A stretch of DNA of 64,000 nt from the NCBI GenBank assembly GCA_916613615.1, contig OU744732.1, forward strand, positions 48,909,227-48,973,226, written 5' to 3'. The notes under the pieces are model-generated. The model saw only the letters and a program-made list of their open reading frames with translations, was not told the DNA's origin and did not search any database. Of the stretch, positions 37,856 through 49,807 are shown one piece after another. Position 1 is the stretch's first letter. Each line of letters opens with the position of its first letter. The position numbers and the translations under genes were made by a program. This DNA comes from Steromphala cineraria (lineage: Eukaryota; Mollusca; Gastropoda; Trochida; Trochidae).

Positions 37856-38232
37856 AATAGAGATTATTACCCGAGTAAGTGTGTCATATGACTTTTACGA
37901 AACGAGTGTGAATTTGTGTATTGCCCGAGCGAGAGCGAGGTTTATACACAAATTTGCACGAGTTTCGTAAAAATCATATGACACACTTCCGAGGGTAATA
38001 ATTTCTTTATTACTGATTCTATTCCATCTTACAATCTTAGAAATATCCAAGAAACGGACCGCTTACCTTGCTACAGCTGCCCACAGTGACGTCACGAACA
38101 ATGGTGTTATGACGTCACAGGCGAAATAATACGGGAACCCGCGCTACAACAATCGTTGCTAGGCAAAAGTGATATGTGCACTAGTGCTCATATTGAAAAT
38201 ATGTCACTACTTATTTTCAACCTTATGGGTAA
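37856..38232. mobile_element. Palindromic CRE-bearing element, family A copy 2
   Basis: Same plan as the preceding copy, head to tail. Arms 37862-37921 and 37939-38003 lie around gcccgagcgagagcgagg, with tttacgaaacgagtgtg matched by gcacgagtttcgtaaa. Then come TGACGTCA at 38087 and 38110, then caaaagtgatatgtgc and attgaaaatatg, ending gggtaataaatc. The outer arm sequence differs clearly from copy 1, but the two arms within this copy match each other. Confidence 0.88.
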
Positions 38233-38928
38233 TAAATCATACTTTTTACTTTTCTAACTCATAATATCGATCATGAAACCTAGATATACCGAACATTTAA
38301 TTAACGTTAACAGTGTCATTGAACACAATCTCAAGTTGTTTCTCCCTGGTTACACTAACATGTCTGGACAAACCGCTGACTCAGCCTCTTTTCTCCACAC
38401 TAATTTCCTGCAATTTCGTCTCTAGTTTGAGAGCTGGCTTAACCCGTCTGTCTTCGTACTGTAATTAAAGTGGCTAATTCATAAAGATTTGTCGTCTCGG
38501 AACGTCTAGCGGGTCAGGCTTATTGTAGCTACACTTTACCAGCCTTCATCCGTATTAGCAATATTAACAACGATATTATCAATATTTGTCAGACGCCTTG
38601 CAGAATTCATGTACAACATTAACTCCATCCATATACCTTTGTAACTTGTATGTGTCGAAACTATTTTGTTTTTGAGGGAATTAGGCTACAAAAGTGCAAT
38701 TTCGGTAACAGATTTATGGAAAAACATGATATCAGACGGTAGAAACGTGTTTCATATTTTCGGCGTATGGCCTGTATAATTTCTTTGAACCCGCAAATGT
38801 ACCATTGCATACAGTGGTCAAGTACAGTAGGTTTTCCTTTCAACTTGATCTTTTACTTGACAGTCAATTGACGACGACAAAGAGGAACTTTTGTATTTAA
38901 CTGTATCACCTGTCCCAAAACGAACCTT

Positions 38929-39000
38929 GGCCTAAATTTTCGAAGCTCTTCAGTTACCTATGACTCTTTTACCTCTAAAAGAGCTTCTGAAATCTAGGCC
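38929..39000. mobile_element. 72-bp MITE, same family as 22570-22678
   Basis: The ends ggcctaaattttcgaagctc and gagcttctgaaatctaggcc are imperfect inverted repeats. The interior is only about 30 bases. Confidence 0.75.
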
Positions 39001-40978
39001 CTGGATTTTAACTTATTAACAATTGGGGGAATTTTAAGCTCGCTCCAAATTTCAAATACAAACCTTTGACATAATTTCGCCGAAAGACAGATAGGCAGAC
39101 AAAGCTTATTGTATTCAATGCCTCCGTATACAGGGGAGTAACCATTTCATGTTATACATGTAGAAAGTAATGAAAAGTTCGCATCATATGATAAAAACTA
39201 GTGTAGTGTACAACTAGATTTCAATATTTCGCAACGAAGATCTTCTGTTTACATAATGAAAATCGCTAGATTCGTTATTGTTGGGATTTAATTCGAATTA
39301 TATTACATTCGTAAATTTGTATACCATAGACACACAAAGGTAAAATCGACTTCATCATACATTGCAGTATAACATATCTAACACATTCTTGAGAGGGGAC
39401 GGATTTTTTTAATTTCGGCCAGTGACGACAGAGCGTTATATGTTACGTCTCCTTCTAAAAGGTATTGGCGCAGTGGTGATTTATGTGGATTGATAGTCGA
39501 TTAGAGATTGTTTGAGTAAATGTGAACAACTTTATGAATGATGCCACATCATCGAAATGTAATGGCCGATGCTGAGAAACTAAACGTTTATGCTAATCAG
39601 ATCAGTAGTGCGAATGAATATTCAAAGGTATATCGCGTTTAACGCCATGACCCTGTTAAATAAACGGACACTTTTGTAAGTGAAAATGCAAACGAATGTT
39701 TGGAAAGTATTTACGTTGAATATGATACAGATTGAGATATGATACATGTATGTTCAGAATGTTTCCGCATAGAAGGGTGTTATTGTACATCGAAAACTAA
39801 GAATTGTCAAATATTCCGTATTTCGAATGAATTTGAGAATTTTTATATATGAATATCAAGCTTTTGTGTTTTCACACAAGACAGTAAATCATGAAAACAC
39901 AGAGTTTTTTATTTGAACATGTGTTTAAGGTTAACGCTGTTTAGCACACATTATATGCTAACGCTAGGCTATCAAAAGGGTAAAAAACTTGCCCGTACTT
40001 CTAAATGTAAACAAGAATCACAAATAGCACCCTTGACTAAACACTGCTAAATACCTGCCTGTAACCCTGACAGACTCGTCCCTTCTTTGTGAAGGATCAG
40101 AACACCTCACACAAAGCCCATACGTTGATCTGAGATCAAATGACACCCATAGCCGTGAGATGTAGCTTTTATATCCCCGTGAAGCCTACAAATGATTGCA
40201 TTCCATACCACCCTCCAAGCTCTTCCCGTGCACCATTGTAAAGTGAAGCAGCCAATCTGCCGGTAGTCCGCTCCTAACAAAGGCCCTCTGACTCATTCAT
40301 GCCTTTAAAGGCACATCATTTGCTTTTCAAAACTCGTGACAAACCCTCTGATCAACTCCCCTGTCCAAATTAAAAGCCTTTCGGCTCAAGAGGCGAACTA
40401 AATTCTAATTACGCCCCTCCGATTCCTCGCTTTCTTGGCGAGTCTGCGCACGTGATGCCGTCTAGTGATGAAGTGGCGATTGAAAGCTGTGGTGATGTCA
40501 GAAAACGTTGATTGAGATAAAATTCGTTCCCGAAAGTGATGTTGTTTTTCAAGATCAGTGATGTAGCACAAAATTCAGAAATAAAATGATATTTAGTGGG
40601 ACGATTTATTAAAACAGATGTTATCTATGAAATTCATAGAAATAAAATAAAAAACGCCATTTTCTGTTACTTTGATTATCTTCTTAAAGTCTTTATGATT
40701 GAATTAGTGGAAACTGATGCAAGTCAATAATAGGAACTCGAATGATAAAGGATATAGATTAAAGCTCCATGATTAACTAATATACTCTTTTATATTGCGC
40801 CTTGAGCATGTATTAGTATATGGAATATGGCGCCATACAAATATCCAATATTATTAATAGTAGTAGTACAAAAGTCACTTTGCTACATTCGAATTCGTTT
40901 CTTTCCATCTTTTTGAAACAATCGGAGATGCTTTTTATAACAATCAAATTACGTTAAACGCCTTTGTGTTTATAGCGA

Positions 40979-41345
40979 ATACTAAACGACGTCCCGTTTC
41001 ATAACATATTTATGAAACGAGTGAATGGGTTGGTATTTAACGAGCGAAAGCGAGTTAAATACCAAAACCATTCACGAGTTTCATAAAAATGTTATGAAAC
41101 GGGACCGAGTTTAGTATTTTATTTATTACTTGCTTAATAACATCGTAAAAAAACAAAGAAAGTCGCAAACATGACTGTCGCGGCCGGCCCGCTGACATTA
41201 TGACGTCATACTTAACAATTGTGACGTCATCATTATGTCACGTCATTCTGTCAGCGCGCGATGTTATTACACAATGTGTAATAACATTGTAGATTTATTA
41301 AACAGCGATATCTTCAACGGGAGAGTAATAAAGTTCTATAGATAA
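40979..41345. mobile_element. Palindromic CRE-bearing element, family A copy 3 (diverged)
   Basis: Arms 40979-41040 and 41055-41117 flank cgagcgaaagcgag. Cccgtttcataac is answered by gttatgaaacggg, and aatactaaac by gtttagtatt. TGACGTCA follows at 41201 and 41222, then another short inverted repeat, gttattacac/gtgtaataac (about 41262-41285). Arm sequence is unlike copies 1 and 2 except for the shared aaacgagtg and centre. Confidence 0.85.
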
Positions 41346-41463
41346 CAAATAAAGCATGTTATTATATGACTGACGGTGAAATACCTAGATCTATCACTAT
41401 TGACAATACCAATGTTACGTGTTATCAGTCACTAGTTACTTGTGGCTGATAATTACAATGATA

Positions 41464-41751
41464 TGACGTCAGCGGACAATTCTCTGACGCAATGACACAC
41501 TCATGACGTCATGTTGTAGTTGAGGCGACGGGCTCTCTTTGGAGCCGACTTTTACGTACATGCGTTTTAATTGTGATAGAAATACAGCATTTAAACCATA
41601 AACTAACACAAATTGCGTCATTTCTTGACAATTGCCATGTTTATCTCATCTCGTGAGGTAAAAAGTTACATATTATCACTTGTAACTGCGCCACGTGAAG
41701 GAATTAACTTTCTTTCAATCGATGAGATAAACATAGTATTTGCCAAGAAAA
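41464..41751. mobile_element. Palindromic CRE-bearing element, family C
   Basis: TGACGTCA at 41464 and 41504 precede an inverted repeat whose left arm ccatgtttatctcatc (about 41635-41650) is answered by gatgagataaacatag (41721-41736), extended by tttcttgacaattg/caagaaaa. The layout (CRE pair next to palindrome) repeats that of families A and B with unrelated arm sequence. Boundaries are approximate. Confidence 0.65.
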
Positions 41752-42899
41752 GACACATATCCTCTAAATATGAGATTCTATTATTGGATTAAGGATAAGT
41801 TTTAACAAATTTGGTAGCAATATATGATACGATTTACACTCTAATATTATTTGAATGATGATTGTTGTAAACACCCAAATACTAATGTTAGAAGTTTAAC
41901 ATCACGAAATATGAAAATTGCAAACTTAATCGTATAAAATGAGAGTAGGGTTGCTTCATCACTCTCAAACTTAAATATACTTATACAAATGTAAGCATCA
42001 TCTTGAAATAAAAGAAATGTCAGTAACATATCAGTTGCAAAGTAGTATTGGGAATATTAGAAATGTTTGACATTCTGAATGTAGGTCAAATTTTAGTCTT
42101 TCTACCCACGTCACATACATAAATTCATGTATATGACCGAGTGATTGACTCGCCATTAATACCGTACCGTTTTGCATCTATAGTTATATATAGATCTGTC
42201 ACGGAATGGGAGCACACTTTCCAAACAAAACGAAAATTTGGCTTTCTCTATCCTTCAAACTCGCACGCAATATTCATATCACTATCACTCTCTTTTCGTG
42301 GTTTCTCCCACGCTAACTTCGTTATTTGAATAAACATTCTTTCTTGTTAAAAAAGAATATTACAAATTTACATAATTCTTTTTTGTCACATCTGACATAT
42401 TTTGGCGTGTGATATTCAATTATCAATGTACTAATTAATTCATGAAATGACGAAAGAACTAGCACAGAAGTCAATTGCCTAAAGTAAATCGGATTGACAA
42501 AAATCACTTAACCAGGAAATGAGTTCTTTTAACACTGTAAAGATGTGTTTAAATGATCAAACAGTCAAACCAATACTTCCCAGCAAATTTGTTCAGAGCA
42601 AACCAAATCTCCCGTGGAAAGTTACCAAACTTGTGGAAATAGATTGGCACGGTACCTATTGTGTTTGTATAGAGACTTTTCCTCTACTTGGGGGCTATTC
42701 CTCTTCAAATCACGTCGCACACAAACACTAGTCCCACAGCATGGCATCGATTGACTTGGGACACACGAAACACGGAATTGGTTTTTCCTGATGGGTCGAC
42801 TGATGGCCTGAATACGGAATGCTGGACAGACAGACACTCAGACCGTGTGGAGATCTGAGGTGGAATTGGGTGAAACCATAATTAGGCTTGATTAGACTA

Positions 42900-43985
42900 T
42901 CCTGTAGGCGAAGGGAGCCTTCAAGATCTTTGAGTGTCCAATTTTGAACAAAGGAAGTTAGATTTTGGGAATTGATGATTAAGGCTGTGAGGCTTTGTTT
43001 TGGTCGTCCTGGACGAGAAGCCTACCTTTAAAATCGTGTACAATTTGTAGTAGGAATAGTTGAGTGTCCACTTTTGGACAAGGAGGTTGTATTTTGGGAA
43101 AACATTATTCAGGCTGATAAGGCTTTATTTAGAACGTCTTGGAGAAGAAAGGTTATGGATGATTACCCCCGGTTGTTAACACATTGTACGAGAGAAGTAC
43201 TTTAAAGATCTTGTACAAGTTGTTGGGGGAATAGTTTTAATGTCCAAAACTGGACTATGAGGTTGGATTTTGGAGACAACTATCAAGGCCTATTAGGCTT
43301 TGATTTCAACGTTTTGTAGAAGTAGAGTGCCTCGAAGATCTTGTACAAGCTATTGTTTGAATAGTTAAAGTGTCTAATATAAGAATGCTTTAATGCTTGT
43401 AGAAGAATATGATCTTCAAGATCTAATACAAGCTGGAGAAGAAATGGGTACAGTTTGAAAGATTTGAACAGTTAGGCTGATAAACGTATTCGTTACTGGT
43501 TTCCTAGGGGTGAAACGGTAACGGTTGAATTGACTATAAACATGGTTTTGCAGAGATGTATGTCAAGACTTGTATAATCTGTGGCTGGAATGCTTTCAGT
43601 GTCCAATATTGAAAGTCAGGTGGGTGAAACCGTGAAAAGGTTTTGTCTCAAAATCTAACGGGAAGAGAACCTTCAACATATTGTACAAGCTGGTGTAAGA
43701 AGGTCTTTACAATGCAATTTTGGACAATGAAATGAGATTTGGCTATTAACTCTTTCACCTCTACCAGCCAGATATCAGGCTACAAAACCGTACTTGTTTC
43801 TGGTTCCTGAGGAGTGTAAGGGTGTAAGGGTCGGGTAGGCTGGGGTTTTAACATCTTGCACGAAATGAGAATCCTAAGATCCTGTAGAAGCTGTAGTAGA
43901 AATGTTTGAGTATGCAATGTTGAACTGTGAGGTCGGTTTTTTGGAAGCCATGATGACGTTTAATTTGGCAAGGTTTTCATTAGCT
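42900..43985. repeat. Diverged tandem array related to the following 70-bp minisatellite
   Basis: Variants of ttcaagatcttgtacaagct, gaatagttgagtgtcca, atattggaca and ggttggattttgggaa recur roughly every 110-160 bases. Phrases such as aaggctgataaggctttg and cgtcttggagaagaa fill the rest. The units share core words with the 70-bp repeats that follow. Confidence 0.8.
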
Positions 43986-44420
43986 CCAAGATCTTGTACT
44001 AGCTGTTAAGGAATGGTTAGAGAGTCCAATATTGAACCGCGAGAAGAGGGCTTCTTCAAGATCTTGAACCAGCTGTTAAGGAATGGTTAGAGAGTCCAAT
44101 ATTGAACAGCGAGAAGAGGGCTTCTTCAAGATCTTGTACTAGATGTTAAGGAATGGTTAGAGAGTCCAATATTGAACAGCGAGAAGAGGGCTTCTTCAAG
44201 ATCTTGAACTAGCTGTTGAAGGAATGGTTAGAGAGTCCAATATTAAACAGCGAGAAGAGGGCTTCTTCAAGACCTTGTACTAGCTGTTGAAGGAATGGTT
44301 AGAGAGTCTAATATTGAACAGCGAGAAGAGGGCTTCTTCAAGACCTTGTACTAGCTGTTGAAGGAATGGTTAGAGAGTCTAATATTGAACAGCGAGAAGA
44401 GGGTTTCTTCAAGGCGCTGA
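43985..44420. repeat. 70-71 bp minisatellite, 6 copies
   Basis: The phrase gaatggttagagagtc occurs at 44011, 44081, 44151, 44222, 44293 and 44364. Each is followed by aatattgaacagcgagaaga and gggcttcttcaaga. Units differ by one to a few bases, so this is a recent local expansion of one unit of the older array to the left. Repeats are directly adjacent with no spacers. Confidence 0.95.
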
Positions 44421-47400
44421 CAAGGAGGAGGATGATTAGCGTGGATCAGGCCAAGCTACTAACGTCTTGTATAGGGATCCTGTAGATTTAACTCCCCCAT
44501 TCAGTGTTGCTATAGCCAATATTGGTCAGCAGGACCGCAAGCGTCAGAAAGAGCCATCGAAGGTTTACCCAAGTAGAAGCGGGATTAGCTGTGATTAGAC
44601 TACACTGTGTCCAGCTTGCATAGGGGAATACGGGTCAATATAGTCTTTCTCGGGACAGTCCAGCAATATCTTAGGAATATATGTGATGCTTTTATGCTTA
44701 TGCCTCTTTAACAAATGTTTTATTTGTTTTATTAAACAGTAGGTTTTTAAAACTCTCTTTGATCTATATATATAAAGTTTAAACCTTTGCACGCTTAGCC
44801 TGAAAACGGTTTTGGGTGAAGCTAAAAACCAATAATAAAGGAATACATAAATCTACTAGATATAAAGAAAGTAAATAAAGATAATAAGCGTTGACACAAT
44901 AGAAACGATTTGTTCTGCATTTGCTAAATAAACTGATCTTATATGTATAATATCTTTATTTAAGATGTATCTGTATATTGTTCTATGATCGCATCTGTGA
45001 GTCTATAATCATAACATTCTGTATTATCTCAACTTCCGGCTGTTCCTTTCGGAAATATTAACAGTTGATATGTTTTGTTTCTATGCACGATTGAAAACGG
45101 TCATGACAATAGCGTACTTCGAGATGCAAACAGGAATACCAGCCGTTACAACCATTATAACCCCATTATAGTAAAGATATTGAAATAAGTATTTAAATAA
45201 TGTACATTTGTTATTCTTGATCGGCACAGTAACGGTTTAGGAAAGCTAATGATTTGACTCGCTAGATAAAGCTAGGTTATAAGATACTATTGCAAACGCT
45301 AATTCAAAGTACATCTGTGCGGTTTGAGGTTTTGTATGTTGATGCACTTTTATTTCAGTCATACAAATGTTAAGATGTTACTTCTCCGTCAGTAACACTG
45401 TGTCGCGCAATGGGATGCTTCTTGGATAAGGGTTCATTACAGAAACTTTGAATGAGGAACTATTTTTTCAAAGTAACAGAGTCGATATTTATATGTCATC
45501 CAAATGATAAGTTTAGTCCGAAATCTTGTGCGAGGTCACTAGCCAATTACTTTTTAAAAGAAAGCTGACAAATCCTAACGACTATCTAATATAACGATGT
45601 TCTGCTATGTCCATATGTCATTACATCACAAAGGACCAATACATAGTTCGTGTCAAATGGGATGATCTAGGATGCAATGCTAAGTTTCTCTGCTGTGTTA
45701 CTCAAACGTGACCACGGGTCTGTACTAATTTGCTCACAGAGAATAACTGCTAATGATCTATTATTGATATAAGTAATCCCTTTGAAACCATACAATGCGA
45801 TATCATAGATGGTGGCTACAGGAGATGTTCCGGCATCTAGAGGTTTAAACAAAGGTACCCAACCACTGCAATATTGAAACCAAAGCATAAAAGTTGACCT
45901 TACTGTGTTACTTCACTGAAGATTTATTGCCATTGTCAATGACCCTAAAATGAATTGAAGTTGGATTTAAGGACTACGAATAAAGGAAGATCTCGGTTTG
46001 ATTATCTCTGACAAAACTGTATATCATAATATGATAACATTTGTAATATTCGGAAGCTTCGTCATTTTAAATCCACGAATAAGTGTGTTCCACTAATGAT
46101 AAAGAAATGTTGAATAAAGGTATTACATGACTTTTCTATAAGATTATGCCACTCTCTATGTATATCATATCCCATATGGACTACAAATCAGCGTTTGAAG
46201 AAATGATCGTTTAAATGATGTCACAATTTATCGAAAGTCCTATCGCAACAATACGAATCCCGAGAGTTTTGCATTGAGGCGGTTATAGAAGATACAAGAA
46301 GATTGTCCATATGGCTTGAATTCCGAAACGGCCTATATCACTAACAGAACGCTATAGTTGACCAGGACATCTTCTAAGTATACTCGTATATCAATATAAT
46401 ATGGTCCTGGGAATGGTTGTTCTGAATTTGGATTTACCGCATACAATAAAGGGTACAAATTTAGACCTTAAATGAGACCAATTCGGCAGGAATGCATTAT
46501 CGTAATAAGGCAAGACGGGGTTACCGCTAGCGTCCAGTAGGTTTTCTGGGAAGATCTCGCTTTGAAGCATTTTATTCTCCGATACCATAGTCTCAATGTA
46601 AAGCGTCCTGCTACGGCTCTTTTGAAGAGTTTTATGTAGAAGATTTGGAATAAGTGAGATATAGTTACCTCTTTAAGATAGATAATTCTGGAATACGCCT
46701 ATTTTTTGGTTCCTTATTTGATTTCAAGGTACAACAAAATTTTAAACGATCGAAGTCCCAAAAGGATGTCGTCTATACATTTGTATGTGATATCCTTATG
46801 AAATCGGATTGCTGAAAAACGGCAACTGTTGAGGGGGTAAAACCTTATTCTTTAGCTCAAAATATGTCTTTGGTAATTTGGTATGTTTATTATCATAATC
46901 CAATCTTAGTCCAAAAATACTAAAATTGTGATAGTCCATGCGAATTAAGGCAACGTTGCAGGTACATGTATGTGGGGAAAACACAGACAGTAAACGTAAT
47001 TCAATATACATTTACACCTTAGTGTTAATAATTGAATTCAGAGTAACGTAGTGAAAATACGATCGCCACCGCTTCAACACGATATAAAGAAACCTTTTTT
47101 TATCCCGCAATGACGTTCAACCATCAAACAGTTGAGGTGTTTAGCGACATCGTACGGACATACTAAAGGGTGACTAAACGCATGTTCATCTGTTACTACG
47201 TAAGTGTTTCTACTTTCAGAAACACAAAACGATTGTCGATAATCTTAATTCAATTCCGGTTCCCAACTATATCTGTAGCTACTCTCGAAACGAGGAAATA
47301 ATGTCTCAAAGTAATGAAAATGGTTTCAAAGACTCTCTTTCGATAACATGTGACTGAAGGACCTGGCTAAAACAATCTCAGGCATCCTATTTACGGATCT

Positions 47401-49328
47401 TGCTAGTTTGCCAGATGAGTAAAGGTTTAAAGGATGATATCAAATCTATTTCGGGGGTGCCCTCGGAAAATTGCTGTGACCAGATTGATGTAAGACGAAA
47501 TAGTGGTAGCTAGTATAGAACATTCAATAACCAAAGTGGATCGTTGAAATCGAACTGGGATTCTGTTTAGATCATTCAAGTTGCATAGATGTGCAGTGGT
47601 ATTAAAACCTTCATTTTGTTCGACACACAAAAGTGTCCGTTGTTCCAGTTTTCAATGAATTTTTCAAATTGATATTAACATTATTGTTTTCAATCAAGTT
47701 CTTCATTCACCATTCAATATACAGCAAAATGCATTTGCCAGTTTTGAATTCCATTTAAATCTTCATTGTTGGAGTAACCGATAATTTTTTAAACGATCGT
47801 CGGAAAAAGAACTGTCGAACAAATTAAACGACCTACTAAAGGCTTCTCGAAAGACACTTTGAGTTAACCATTGATTGTAAAGGAAAGTCTTGGGAACCTC
47901 TATATTGTGCTAATTTAAAAAAAATAATATATTCTATATTTAAAATAATAAACATAGATAGTTACAGAGATATTTAACTTCGAAATTAACAATAGATTGT
48001 ACATAAATGGTCCATATACAATCGGATTATATCAGTATCGGTAAGGATACCCAGGGATTCAATATGAATGATCTTTATACCGGTATCTATCATTGCGTTA
48101 AAGTAAGAAAATATATTCTATAGGGATGAACAACTTTAACAACTCGAATAATCCACGGATTTAGTATTATCCATTCAAGACATTTGAGAATTCAGATGGA
48201 CTGTTTCAGTTTCTGTATACATCTATGTATGTAGAACAGTTATCTATATTGCTTCAAAATGCTCATAAATAATTTATCGACCACCAAACATTCCAAGGGA
48301 TCGGTAATTGTAATACTAATCGATCCATAAAGGGCATTAAACCATGCACATTGCATGCTTAAGCTGTTTGTGGTAGCAGTATTAAGAGAAACATCCATGG
48401 ATCCGTATGGATCTATCTAGGTGTGGGGAGGCTTAGAGGAAAAACAAACGATGAGCGGTAGCATTAAAGACGAAGGCAGGGATCTCGATGCCTGGTAAAA
48501 GGAGTCCAGATGGCTATTACAGAAGATTGAACAGGAGCAGTAGCGGTTAGTGAGAGGTACCGGCTAGAAGGAGTTGCGATTAGTCTTGATTAGGGCGATC
48601 TGAAAGCGTCTAGTTAGGGGACCGTGCAGCTTTAAGAAGACACATTACTGAACCTGAACACCGGGCTAACGGGCCTTAGCTGACGCTTAGAGAAATTTAT
48701 GAGCACAATAAATTTGGTGTAGAATCAAAGTGTCGGAACAAAGACATGATTCTTTAAGACTTTGCAAAGGACGGGAACTATTTTAGTATCTGTTTGGTTT
48801 TACGAGACATGGCCATGTCAGGAAGAGAAATGACGAAGTTGTACAATGACCATAAAATTCAAAGTCGTTTGTAGAGAATGTTAAATTCGTTTAGTACATT
48901 GAGTGGTTTAATGACTAAATTGCATATTGATTGAGGTTTCTTTGTTACTTTTGCCCCTACTTCCTACTGATCTATTTCTTTTCCTTTGAAATAGACATTT
49001 AAGAAATTTGTATGACTTGTAATGGCCAATCGCTTTGTACTAATGGATGATATCGTAAATGTGATATTCACCCGACTAAAAATATATTTCATAAGGACAG
49101 TAACTACATTCTACAACTGTTTAACTATTTTTTTTTCTAACTTCAAACTTTAGAACTTTGTTTAATGATAAATCCTTTCTACCAGTTTGGATATCAAAGC
49201 GACTTTCCGAAAAACTTTCTCAGACAACGTTCCCATTACATGTTAGCAAATTGTTTTAATAGCATTTGAATGCAGAGAATGAAAAAAGATAACACCTTTA
49301 TCTATTATTCAATTACGCAAAATAGTTA

Positions 49329-49807
49329 TTTATCATCCAAAACTGTGTTCCACAAGAGATATCGCTTGTGGAAGATCAAGCGAAAGCCCCTAGGAGATAT
49401 CGCTTTGACAGTAGATTTTGAACAATGCCCTGTCATCAGAAGGGTCATGACATCACAAACCTTTAGCATCATCAGTAATGACATCACAATGCTATGACGT
49501 CATAAACACAATGACACCAGAATGCTATGACATCATAAACACCATGACGTCACAATGCTATGACATCACTGGTTTAGGAGTTTTAGGGCTATGCAGTGCT
49601 CAAAGTTGAACATTTTTCATGCAAATGTGATGATAAATGATTTTGGATGATAAATAGAATCTCACCCTCGAGTCTCTCTGATATCAAATATATCAACACG
49701 CGTTGATAAAAGTAAAATATCCTCGGCAAGCCTCGGATATTTGTTACTTTTCTCAACTTGTGTTGATATATTTGATATCAGAAGACACTTGAGTGAGATT
49801 CTCTATG
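49329..49807. mobile_element. Palindromic CRE-bearing element, family B copy 2
   Basis: Tttatcatccaaaa at the left edge is mirrored by ttttggatgataaa at about 49642-49655, enclosing agatatcgctt repeats and a run of tgacatcacaa/tgacgtcacaa units (TGACGTCA at 49495 and 49545). A second module follows, a palindrome with ctgatatcaaatatatcaac (about 49678) answered by gttgatatatttgatatcag (about 49761). Its centre carries cctcggcaagcctcgg. Very similar to 21423-21891. Confidence 0.87.

Noticed and set aside
43985..44420. CRISPR-like regular repeats
   Set aside because: Repeats of 70 bp are directly adjacent with no unique spacers, and the context is eukaryotic.
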